From Acridotheres tristis (lineage: Eukaryota > Chordata > Aves > Passeriformes > Sturnidae), in the NCBI GenBank assembly GCA_037013685.1, contig CM072886.1:2790001-2854000 (forward strand): a stretch of 64,000 bases of DNA. The letters run 5' to 3'. A program made the position numbers and the translations under genes. Shown here piece after piece: positions 37,300 to 49,700 of this stretch (position 1 is its first letter; the number at the start of each line of letters is the position of its first letter). The notes under the pieces were generated by a model. It ran no database searches, was not told where the DNA came from, and was given only the letters and a program-made list of their open reading frames with translations.

Positions 37300-37560
37300 A
37301 CCAATTTATTTAGGTCATGACTTCTCAATATAAAGACTCTGTAATTAAAAAACCCCAGATATAAAAAATGCTATTAGGACTGGGGGCAAAAAAAAAAAAA
37401 GAAACAAAGGGAAAACTGTATTGAATTAAAAAACCAAAGTACTGCTTGCTGGTTTACAAAGAGTCTATAACACTGATAAAATCTTCGGAAACCAATGTGC
37501 TGCTTTTTTTTTTTTTTTTTTTAACTTCTTTTTTTCCCCCCCCTCTCTCCATGCCCTTCT
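37300..37560 (-). other. AQP1: AQP1 3' UTR, proximal part (end not resolved)
   Basis: Just after the stop the transcript-sense strand is strongly purine-rich: a G-run and then A-runs, seen on + as T19 at 37504-37522 and T/C runs at 37529-37550. The first clear AATAAA after this is at 37310-37305, about 250 nt past the stop. Further AATAAA hexamers occur at 36394-36389, 36000-35995 and 35874-35869. Human AQP1 has a long 3' UTR, so the true cleavage site cannot be chosen from sequence alone. Confidence 0.5.
37305..37310 (-). terminator. Candidate AQP1 polyadenylation signal AATAAA
   Basis: Perfect AATAAA on the minus strand, about 250 nt downstream of the AQP1 stop codon. It is the first hexamer after the one that overlaps the stop codon. 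Use is inferred; several distal hexamers compete. Confidence 0.35.
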
Positions 37561-37740
37561 TTATTTTGGCTTCATTTCAACCCGGGAGTTCATATCATCC
37601 CCTTCCAGGTCATACTCTTCTACTTGGCCACTGGTCCACACCTTCATGCGGTCGGTGAGGTCGCTGGTTCTGGGCGCCAGGATGAAGTCATAAATCAGGG
37701 CAGCACTTGCTCCTCCAATGATTGGGCCAACCCAGAAAAT
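37561..37740 (-). CDS. AQP1: AQP1 exon 4 coding part (residues 213-271 and stop)
   Basis: Starts IFWVGPIIGGASAALIYDF (TM6) after the acceptor TATTCCAG and continues with the cytoplasmic tail LAPRTSDLTDRMKVWTSG, then QVEEYDLEGDDMNSRVEMKPK-type sequence (EGDDMNSRVEMKPK at the end) to TAA at 37563-37561. Both the length (59 residues) and the acidic tail match the family. The TAA lies inside an AATAAA hexamer (37565-37560). The 3' UTR follows toward lower coordinates. Confidence 0.97.
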   Translation of the reverse strand: MFWVGPIIGGASAALIYDFILAPRTSDLTDRMKVWTSGQVEEYDLEGDDMNSRVEMKPK

Positions 37741-40700
37741 CTGGAATACAAATCCGAGTCATTGCATCAGGTGTTTCTGCATTTGAAGCTCCTCTGAGGA
37801 TTCTCACCGTGAAATTTGCAGTCTAGCCGTCTGAATGTTTACTCAGCCACATGGAATAAAAGCAGGAATTTGTCACCATGGATTGGTGATAGAGCCAGAG
37901 GAGAATAACTGTGACTGTGTTGTCAAGTTGTGATATTTAAAATCAGTTACCTGCTGCTAAAACATCTCTGGTACTCCGGATAGAGTTGGCAGGGGAGCAT
38001 AATTTCTAAAACAACAGGGCATTAGTTTCCATTCTCCTATTAAATTCCAGTGATAGGTGAATTTGAAAGTCACACTTAACAAGGACCTTATTAGGGGATT
38101 AATTTGCCACTAGATGCTGCTTAGCTGGTGATATTGCTGTGATTGAACTGGCCTAACCACTTAAGAAAATTAAAATTTAGAAAGAGAGGTAATTAAAGGA
38201 TTTTAGTAGACAAGTTGATTTTGTTAGAAATAACAGAAGATATGGGAGACTTTGCAGGGCCAAAGGACTACCGAGTCTGAAAACTCCTTTATTCAGCAAT
38301 ATTACTATTTTAACACAAATTATTACCTCTATCTTCTTCAATCTCTACAAAGGATAATAATTTTCCTATTAAATTCTGAAAATATCAGCTCCTCACTTAG
38401 TTACTTCCCTTTAGCGTCCTAATAAAAGTGTTCAAGTGGTAGACACTTCCAAAATTTCCCCAGTGTCCTCCTTTTATGTTTTACTCTTTAGATTAAAATG
38501 GAATCCATATCCAGAATTTTCACAAGCCCATTATATTGCCATTAAATACCCACCTGTGCCTATGCAACTTGCTGCCAAAATTGTCAGTAGGAGAGTTGGA
38601 ACAAGCCTTCTTTTATATATTCAAGAACACATGCTCATTTACAACTTTGTATCAGCCTTCTTTATTGAGCTTTGGTGAAACAAGTAAATCTTTGTGAAGA
38701 ACCTCATTTTAACCACATTTAAACACAAGGAATAATCTAAAATTTATAGTGTTTCAGAGCACTTCTCCTTGAAAGCACATAAGCAGACACTCAGCTTGAA
38801 GATGCTGAACATTTTATCAGCTCCTAAATATTTGATGATCTATTTCAGTTTATAAACCTGCTTAAGAATCTTTCTAAATTGGGTTTTACCAGATTAAGCA
38901 GTGGCACTTTACAAAATTAGTTTAAACAATAAATACATAACACAGGATTCTGTGTAATAAGGCTTAAACTATTAAAATGCTGGAAATAAATAAATATTAA
39001 GGGGAACAACTAATGAAAATCTACTGTATTACTTTGAGCACAGAGACTGAAAGAGCCTGAGGACTTTTTGTTTGCCCGAGGCTGGTCAGGATTGAAAGGA
39101 GAATATTCTTTGTTACATGAAAAGGAAATGCCAACTCTGTGACTTGGTCCTAATGATACGTGTTGAAATGTTTCTGATCTTGTAGGTTATGTGTTTTCAG
39201 AGCCTCTTGTGAGTTAAACAAATTTATTCAACTTACCCAGTGATTTTCAAAGTTGTTGGCGATGAGCGCTGAGCCGAAAGATCTGGCTGGGTTAATCCCA
39301 CAGCCGGTGTAATCAATCTGGGAGGGGGAAAGAGAACCAGAGGTGAGGCACAGACAAAGCTTCCCCATCATCTCCCTGCCTTCACTGGCCCACCCCGAGG
39401 TGGGGCATGGCAGATAAAACCTCTGAGAGCTCAAACTCACAGCCAGAAGATGTCCCAAGGCAACGGAGAGACCAATGGCCAAAGGCGCCGATCCCGAGAC
39501 GTCGTTCCTTCTCCGGTCTGTGGTGGCCAGGACACACAGCACCAGCTGGAAGGTGGCAATGATCTCAATTCCCAGCCCTTGGCCTGCATTGATTCCCTCT
39601 GAAAGCTGCGTGGAGGCAAGAAGGAAAGTGTTATTTCGTATTCCTGCATGACTTCAACCCATGGGACAAAGTTCTGCAGTATCTAATCCCTCAATATAAA
39701 AATGCACATCCATTTTCCTTCTTGGCATTCCTTTTGCTGAACAGGGGAAAAAATAGGAAGAAATAGAAAAAAAATGAAGAGAAGTTAGTTTTGAAACACT
39801 CCCTGCTGTACTCAAGCCTAGGCATAAGCAGCTTTTTTTGATCCAGCCTGGTTGAGTGGTTGCTGCTTCCAGCCAAAGTGAACACTCAGCCACTGGACAC
39901 AGTGACAGTGTAAATGATCTGCATGTGACAAACAAATCAGCCAGAGAGTCACCTTCAGCAGAGTTTACTTTTTCAGAAGTGAGCTGTGGTGCCTTAGGAC
40001 AGTCACTCATTGCTTCAAGGATTTCCACAATAATATTAAGATATTAATATTACACCTATGCTATGAATGAATTGCCTGAAAATATGCCTCTAATGCCACT
40101 GGAAATACCCAGAGATTTCCATGGAGTTCATGTGGGACTGGTGGATGTGACAGAAGACCAAAAGTATATAAAACATCTCTAGATATTAATATTTAGTCAC
40201 TGTAACTCTAATATGCACAGATAATGGTGTAGTCAATGGAGATGAGATCAATTCACCTGATGAAATGAAAGGGATCATTTGAAAGCTCTGTCTTTTTTTT
40301 TTATTTAGATCTCATTTGACTACAAATAACTTAGACACCTAACTCAGAGGTGAATGACTTTTTGGTGTCTTAGACTCAAACTGAGTCTCATTTAACTTCT
40401 TGGGGATACATTAAAAAAAATTCCCCATTTAGGAATACCAAGGTGCTGATGGGAGTGCTTCAATTTCCTACTGAAGTAGATTATCTAGAAAAACTCAAAC
40501 TGTCAGAGATAAATATTCCAATGGTATTATTAGTCATGCAATCAGCAGAGTTTCTTGTAAATGCTGCAGAACATATTGAAACCATGGTGATTCACATAAA
40601 TGGACATTACAGAGCTGAAATGTTGTCATATTTCAGGAGTACTGCTAAAAACTTGCACCTAACAAGAAACCATGGAGGTAAACCATTCGATGCTATAACA

Positions 40701-43700
40701 AGTTTTGAGTTCTGCTCTTAATTGCTGTATTCAGTGGTGTCTTCATTAAGTCAAGGCAAGTCTGTTACTGAGCTGAAAAACTTGATGTTAAGCAGAAATA
40801 ACTCACTTGCATGGATGGGATGAAACATGAGCTTGGCCACAGGCCAGAGAACTGAGAATGTGACTCAGAGTAGGAAACAAACTCTGCAAAACTTATATTA
40901 ATTTGTGCTATCAGTAGCTTATCACATCTGTCAGAGCCCCTGCATTAAAAACTGCTGGGTCATACATACATGGCAAAAAACATAATTACATGTTATTGTG
41001 ACCTGCCCAGAACAATGAAACCATGGGAAATCCTCCTATTAATCTCATTTTTGTGGTTTATGCCCTAATTTTCCCAAAGCTAATATTTGAAAAACCTTAA
41101 AACTTAAAGATGGTTAACTGAAATATTTCACTTTCCACAGACACTGTTCACATTTCTTGTTTATTCTCTGTAACAAAGTTTAATATCAAATTCCTAAGAA
41201 ATGAAAAAAAATTCATTCCTCAGCATAAATCTGATTTTTAAATCCTGCTAATCTGATTTTTATATCTTGTTATTTAACATGCAGGAGTGATATCCTCTGA
41301 GTTGGAAGTAGTTTATCCACAAGTAGAAGGGAATTCTTGTTGAAAGGATGAGTATTTTGGTTCCTTCAGCATCCATAGAGTAGAAACTGAAATCCATTAA
41401 CAAAACCTTCATCATTATTAGGACTTACGTGTGAGAAGTGTGAGCCTGATATAAATGCATCCATATGAGATGCACTGAAAATTGCAGGAAATTCATGCTT
41501 GATATCTCTGAATTAATATTCTATTGCTTTTGTAAGTTTTAAAAATAAACACATTTTTTTTCATTGTAGAGGCAATGGGATTTTTGTCTCTCAACAAATT
41601 AGACTTCCAATGCTTTTCCTCATATCAAAACCAATTTAAGAATCTGAACTACATAACCTCTGAAAAATCTTACCTCACATTTGGAAGGCCAAATGGCCAA
41701 ACTTAAAAGCCAGTTGTCTTAGCAAACAAGTGACTGATGTGCACGTGCCCAAAAGCAGATAAGAAACCAAATTCTTTTCTATCATAAAGCAACCCCAGAG
41801 AACCTCAGCTCTGATGCATCGATGTTAGCATTTGACAAAGCCTTGACATTTTAAAAGATTAAACACTGGCCAGCCATTGGGATTTCCCTTCACTTAAAGG
41901 GCTTCTATAAAAGAAAACAAGAGCAAAATTATTCTTTTTATTCTTTAAAAAACCTGTGATAATCCTTATATTGGAGAGGCGGAAATCATATTCTTCCTTT
42001 CCCTCCAGGAAAAACACATCCTTACAGCTGACGTGGCTTGAGGTCATTCTCCCTGCTAATCAACACTTATTGATGGGCTGTGTGGAATCAAAGAAAACCT
42101 GGAAATATCATAGGAAACCTTTTGCTTTCCTCCGGCCGGGTAATTTTACACTGCCTGCCAGGATCGTTAAGATTCCACTGTGAGAGCAAGGACTCTGGGC
42201 CATGTTCCAAAATGGGACAAACTCAGGCAAACCTTGGATGTCCTGCTTTGCTGGGGCCTGTGGAAGGTGTAAGTACGATAACAGAGCATTTATTTGCCTC
42301 CTTATCAGAGCTAAATTATCACTGCAGCAGCAGCCTGGGCCATCCATGGTACACAGCACCAGTGCTCACCATCACAAGAGCACCCCAGAAATGCTTTAGG
42401 AAGGGAATAGGAAGGTACATTCCCTTGTGTCAAGTTAAAATATACATGTGCATGTTCATATTTATATTTATATCATCCTTATTCACAGAGGATTTGCAAA
42501 TATTACCCAGATAACGTTTTGCACCTTTTGACCTGCTGGTTTAAGGTCTTGACAGAACCAAGGAGACACAACCAAAATGAGTTTGTTATCCTTTGCTTGT
42601 ATTTCCTATATGTTATTCAGGTTTTTAAGAAAAGCTTGAACTTTTGTAGAATATTTTGTAGAATACCAGACTCCAAAAGCTTAAGGGTTGTCTAAGCTTA
42701 ATCTGAATTTAGTAGGCAGAAGTACCACACATTTGAGACCTGACTAAAAACCAACAGCTGTTTTTTACAGCTGCCATTCTGCTACTGAGAATATCCAGAA
42801 TACAAAGTGACCAATATGTCTGGTTCCTAAATAGACAAAATAATGCTTTGAAACAAGACACAGCCACCTGTAGTGCAGTGTTGGGGTGAAGAGGACACTT
42901 TCCAGTGACCTGTATGACTGAAATGCCTTTTTCCCTGCACTGGTACCCACAGGGTATGTGGGCTGACACTGCATCTTATCCTTGATGTATCTGCTGGGAA
43001 ATCTTTGACATCTTCTCTTTGCAGTCCAGTAATCCTCAATAAGGTAACAGAAAAAAATGTCAGAGGGCAGAGAACAGCACAGCAACCCCCTGAGCTTTTC
43101 AGGCTTCAGACTTGGGAGACTTGAGGAGTGGATTCAGTGCTTTAAGGAACCAAACATGCTCTAAGGGGTTAAATGAAATACACAAGCCCATATTAATCTC
43201 CAAGAGAGTCTACACAGACTTCTTTCCCTTTTATCTTCACATGAATAATTCCACTAAACTTCATTTCTAAGTCAGTGTTTTGACAGAAGAAGCACCAGAA
43301 ACAGATATCAGAAATGGGCTGAATCATTGGCAAGATGTGAGAGCTATCTGTGAACACATTTATCTGATCAGCTGAACCACCCTTGGCTGCTTTAGCTTGC
43401 AGTAATTCCCCCTCCCAGACAAGAAGCAGAACATGTAGACACCCCAAGGGAGGTGCATCCTCCTGTGAGCTGAATTCCACCACTTCCAGCCTTAGTGATC
43501 CCATGATTTATATTTTTCTCCCCAGTTCACTGTGAATCTGAACAAGGTCGTGGAATAATAATCTACTAGAATTCAGTAAATGTACAGAAATCAAATCTTA
43601 TTCAGAAAACTCCTGGAAACTTAGGAAACCCTTTAAGCACAGTGACTCAGGAGACATTCAGATGAGGAGTGTTAAACCCCAAAAAGTGTTATCTGGACAG

Positions 43701-46700
43701 GAACATGAGAGCAATTAGTCGAGAGGAACACCTGCTTCATGTCTTAGGAAATGGGCAGTGGCCACATCGCTTCCAGCTCTCCATATCAGACAGGAGATGG
43801 GAACTACAGAATTTGTTTCCCAGAAGTGCCCTTAAGTGCCATGTTTAGCTGTCTGACTCCCACAGCAATAATTTGGGCAAATTAATGGTATGTTTTCTTT
43901 CCTTTTGATTTTTTTGAAATTTTTTTTTTTGTTTGTTTTCAGGGCAGGATATTTATGAGTTGTCCGCCTTCGGAAGAGAAATGGGGACAGGAAATTAAAC
44001 TGGCCCAAGGTAAACCCCACTGTGTACTTCTCTAGTGGCTTCATATTTTTCTCATTACGAGTGAAAGCAGACCAAGTTCAAACCTGTTTCCCATTATATG
44101 GATAAGACACTTTGTTATGCAAGGTGGTTCCATCACATGGAGCTGAGCTCCATCTCATCCAACAAACCCTTAGCCCTGGGTTGGAGCTTCCAGAGCCCAG
44201 CTTCCTTTCATATAACAGGGATTAGTTTCTCATTGTTCCAGAAAAAAAAAAAAAAAAAAAGGCCTCTGGAATTGTAGAAGTCTGTTTTTCAGCAGGGCAA
44301 TGTCAGCTTTCCCCATTCGTATGAAACACCAGAGCAAGCCCTGCCTGCTGGTGTGGTTTTGAGGGAGACAATTTAAGCCACAGCATTTTTAATGGTGGAA
44401 CTTCTCTTCCTTGCATATCCTCACCATTCCACCTAAATTATTACCTTTTCTCTGCCATGGCAGACATTTTTCTTAAAATTAGCATTTTATTCAAGTAAAT
44501 TCTTGCCATCTTACAGCATTTTCTTCTTATAGCTTAGAATTTCCCTTCTTTGGCTTTCCTTCTTTTACTGAATAAAGAAAACTCTTCACAATAGTTCAAA
44601 TTGTTCATTTTCTCTTCGTCATCCCCTCTTTTGAAATATTAATCATTCTTTTTTCTGCCAGCTTCCTTTCATTTAAGTGTTTGTCTGGCAAAGTTCTTTA
44701 ATGGGATGTTCTACAAATGTAATCTCAGAAATCCATCTCCCTGCTTCCCTCCAAACCACATCCCACTGTCTTGCCTGTCATTTTATTTGACTTTTCTCGC
44801 TCCTTCAGCTCCAACTCTGTCATGAAAAGAACCTGATGATTTCTGTATTAATAATGTACCTTTATTCTACTGGAAGTTCTATCCCACATCTCCATAGCTG
44901 TAAACCATGCCTTGAGTGATAGTCAAAAATTGATTCAGAGACTTCATCCCTGGATGTTTAACTACAGTTATTCACTTCTAACCTTGCTATTTAACAGTAT
45001 CACTCTGAAATGGATGTTTCTATGCCCATTAATTGAGTATTAGGGATTCAGGGAGTACAAAAGTCTCATTTCTTTAGTAAGGAGAGATAGGCAAAGATCT
45101 AAAGAGTTTCACTTAAAATTATATGACAGGAGCACTCAGAAGCTGCTTATGAATTAGCTTTGGATCATATCCTACATCAACAATGGAAGCATTCAGCAGA
45201 ACCTGGGGACAAAACATATTGTCCTCTGCTAGATTATCTTTCCTATAAATACAGCCTTAAGAGCTCTAAAGGGGACTCATTCAATTCCCAAAGCAGAAAT
45301 CATATTTTCCGTTCTTTAGGCAGCAGACACCCTCCAGGAACAAGGCTAAGCTCCCTCCTCCCACCCTCTCTGCAGGCTGAGGAGAAATTATCCAGGGCTT
45401 TATGTCATAGTGCCATGGAGAGAAAGAGGGGAGAATGATTATTATATTAAACCAGAGCACAACAATTTCTATGCCAGACCAAGATAGGCAGCAAAACTCA
45501 GTTCCTCTACAGGACTTGCATTTAGCACAGCTGGTCAGATAGACAATTTTTCTTTTTTTTTTTTTCACTTTTACATTTTTATGTGCCTCTGGGAAAGTTT
45601 CTTGGAAGAAACTTTTTTTTTTCTTTTTCTTTTTTTTTTTTTTTTTTTTTTTTGTTAAATGTTGCTGCTGAGAAATAAACAACTTCTATTCAGAGGATGA
45701 GGAATTGTGAAGTTTTGTATTTTTTTTTTCTTTACCCAGCCAAACCTAAGCAAATAGTTAATTTTCTGTAATAGTTGAAGCACTCATTTATACCACAGAG
45801 CTGTTCATTATCTCCTCTATTACCAGCCCAGAAGGAGATAGTACTTCAGGGGGGAATTTTGGGCATATCTGAATTTTGAGACAAATAGGATCATCCTTTC
45901 TATGTTGCTACTGGACTAACACCTGGATTTGCACAAACCTCACAGTATGGTTGCTGGCAATTTCACCAAAGTAATATTCATTTTATATTCCTAGACAAAC
46001 GCCAGCAAATCTGTGAAGTTCTCAAAATTTACAAGCCAATCTCGTGCACAGCACTGAAAACTTGGCATTTCCATGGGGTTAAAAACTAGCTCTGAGCCTG
46101 TGCAAGGCATTTCAGGAATTGGAGGAATAATTCCAGCTCCTCCTTCATTTTTCCACCTCGTTCATCGAGAAAGATGTCCTAAGAAAGGAAGGAAGAGGGG
46201 CCAAACCTGACCTTACCCATTCCAAACGCAGGTCATCAGTGCCCTCAGGAGTTGTTTTGTGTGTGTGTGTAAGGAAATGTGCCACATTTCTGCTCTGAAA
46301 GCATTCATTGACTCCACTTGGCACAGAATTAGCATCGAGAGCCTGGAAAAGTTCAGTTTTTGTGACACCTCCCAGTGGTTCCTAGAGAGGGGATGCACAG
46401 GACTCGTCCAGGGAAGCACACAGAGGATTTCTCCACTCCTTTCTAGTCTATGAGTTGTGCCTTGCAGAGCTCTCAGGCCACATTTTCGCCCTCCTGCTGT
46501 TTATAGTTTCCTGCAGGATGCCTGTCAGGCGCTGTATATTTGATTTAACAGGTTGCTGTTGTGCCTCAGCCTCAGATCTCCTCGGCTTCAATGAAGCTGC
46601 AGCAGTCAAACACCAGCTCGGGCTCTGCATGCCAGGAAGAGCAGCACTTCCCCATCAATCACACTTCAATAAACACTCAGGGCTCAAAATGTTCCCAGCC

Positions 46701-49700
46701 AGGCCAGAAAAACCTCCAGGAGACAATTGTGGTACCAGGTAAAGACCCCTCTTTTGTTGAATTCTCTCGATTAAGCTGGAGAATGGACAAATAAGCAAAA
46801 ATGTACTACTGCCCTAAAAAAACCAGGCAATTTCCTCTGGAGACAAACAGGAAATTTTCCAAGGGCTATCTTTTCTTCCTCTAGTACTTGTGATGTGGTT
46901 TGGTATCCTTGCTTTAAAAATGCTTCACTTAAAAATATCTATACAGCCCAGATAGTGATATCTTTTAGGATTCTCTGATTAAAGAAATGTTATTCTCAGC
47001 TCCCTGATGGTTTACGTTATCTGCTAAAACTCACAAGTCCTGATACAAAAACCTAGATTTTTTTCTTACCATTGCATCAATTTAACCAGAATTAATCCAT
47101 AATATTCATTCTCTTGCCGTGGACATTTCCATTTGTTCTCAGGCTGTGGTCCTTGCCATGTCAGATCTTGGTTCAGAACCCACACCTACTGACAGATTTT
47201 TTTTAAACTCTCCAAGTAATTTAAACTAAAAATTGAAATTTGGATTTATCTCATCTGAAGAATCTTTCAGTCCATCTGTCTCTGGTGTGTGAGTCTGTTT
47301 GGGGGTGTGCAAACAGATAACACACAGAACACCCAAACATATTTGGTATAATCAGAGAACTCTATGGAAAGGAAACCAATTTTAACTGTTCATTGACCAC
47401 TCAGGAAGGGTGGTGGCAAAATGAATTTTACTTAAATCCTACTTAGTTTGACAGTTGATCTAACACAGGAAAAAAATCATTCTCTGAAAAGCCCAGCATG
47501 ACTCCACTTATATTAAAATATCACTAATATACCAAATTAATAGTGTTTTTAGATCTATGGAAACTCATTGTTTTAAACACCCCTTTCAGGAATTTCTACC
47601 ATTTCTAAGTAGAAATAAATGAAGAGAACCTTCAGTTTGAGCCTGCAGAGCATTTCCAAATGGTCATCCTTGGATCCACTGGCACGAAACCCACTTTGAT
47701 CTCCTCTGTTCTGGCACAAAAGGACTGGTCTGCAGGAGGATGAGCACCAAGGGCCTCTCCTTGTCCCAGAAATGGCCATGCTGCTGCATCCCTTCCTGCT
47801 CCCTGCCAAAATCCTGGGATAAGGCTCTATTATTAGAGAGGTGCTAAGCAAATCTTTGCAGAAATGACAATCAGATAATAAGCTCTGAGATAAGGATTAG
47901 AGCCAGAACCCCAAATTCTCTGGGGGATGGGTGATAACCATCAGGTTTATATCTCAGCCTTATGTTTCTGCTGTCAGTGTGTGAACTCATTAAAAAGAGG
48001 CTGAGACCGTGGCCAGTTTTGAGCAGGTGCTTTTCCTGTGTCCCACCTGACCTGCCCAGGGCCTCTCAGTACAATGCTGGCAAGCCTTAAAAGCCCTCTG
48101 CTGCAAAAACTGACTGTGAACAATGAGCTATTGTTGTGACAGTCTTTGTTAAGAAATAAAAATCCCAGATCAATGTCATGTACCGGAACCATTTTACTCA
48201 TTTAAAAAAATGCAGCAGCTGCTGGTCCCTTGTGAATGTTTGAGTCCTCAAACATGCAGATGTCCCAGCAGAGATGAGGTTGGCAGGAGAAGCCTAAACT
48301 GGATGAAAAATAGGCAGAGCCAAGGCAGAGAAAGGGACAATGAAGCTCCTCACTGTCCTAGACTTGAGAAAGGCACGATATATAATCTGCATTGAAAGAA
48401 AAAAAGGCATCCAAGGATTTTTCAATGCGCTCTAAAGGTCAGGAACTCAGCTGCATGTCTCGTCCATCCAGCAGCACCTCTGGAACTGCAATTTTCCACA
48501 GTGACTCAGAGGAAAAGCAGCATCACTTACTCAATTGTCCCCTCACACTGTCAAGCTCTCAGTTTATTTTGGATGTTCTTCCAACTGGAGCCGGCTTTGT
48601 TTAATTGGAGGTTGGAGAACGGGCTGGTAGGGCGCGGGCACGAGGAGACAGGGAAATCACAAGGCAAACACTGAGTCATCCAGGGCAACCAGGCAAGTCC
48701 TGCTCCCCATGGTGAGAAGGCCACTGGTGTGGACCAAATGTGGGGAGTGTGGTGATTCCCATGGAGAATCCCCTCTGAGACAAGTTTCTAAAAGATGGGA
48801 AACATCCAGTGGGGAATATCATGATAAACACTTCAATGCTGACCCATGAGCACCATTAAAAGGTGTGGCAGGTCTCAGCTACACAAAAGGGAATTCCCAG
48901 TGTTGATGCAATATTATGTTTGCATTGGAAATGCAAATTGGGAATTTGTTGGGAGAAAATTCACCAGCATGGATGCCCTAGAGATAAGATCATGTGCAGA
49001 TGATAGGGATCCATATCTTATCACATCCTATGCTCCATTCCCCTGGACACAAGAGATTGTTCATCTTCCCCAAGTAGCAGAATAAGGCTAGAGCTAGGGA
49101 CATGTAGACAGTAAAGGAAAAATAAACCTAAAAATCTCTAGCACTGAGGTTCCAAGTTGCTCTGTTGCTGCTGGATCACAATCCAGCTAAGTGGGAGTAG
49201 TTATGGAATGAGAACTCTTTCCCATCACTGGAAGTGCCCAAGGCCAGGCTGGATGGGGCTTGGAGCAACCTGGGGTAGTGGAAGGTGACCCTGCCCATGG
49301 CAGGGGGTTGGATCTTTAAGGTCTCTTCCATCCCAAATTATTCCATGATTCTGTGGTGCTGTGGTGTGGTTTTGGTGAGGTTGGAAGGGGTCTCAAAGCA
49401 GCAGATTTTGGCCTGGTATGAGGAGTCAAAGACAGCCAAGGCCTCCTTTTTCCCTGGCCTTGAGAAATCTAGAGCTGGACACGGGGTATTTATCCCCAAA
49501 GGACATTTCACCCTTGTGTGCACCAATTCTGCCACTCCTGATCTGGGGAGCCCCACGGAGCAGCAGAGACACAGCCAGTCACAGCAGAAACTCAAAAGGT
49601 GTTCCAGCAACAAGTAACTCTCCATACTCCAGGAATAGTGTCCATATGAATATTCACCTGTCTTAAAACGACCCCTGAATCCAGTGACCACAGATCTCCT

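Noticed and set aside
46455..46794. Overlapping plus-strand frames in AQP1 intron 1 (MCLAELSGHIFALLLF…)
   Set aside because: Antisense to AQP1, no recognisable domain; the region is simply less AT-rich.
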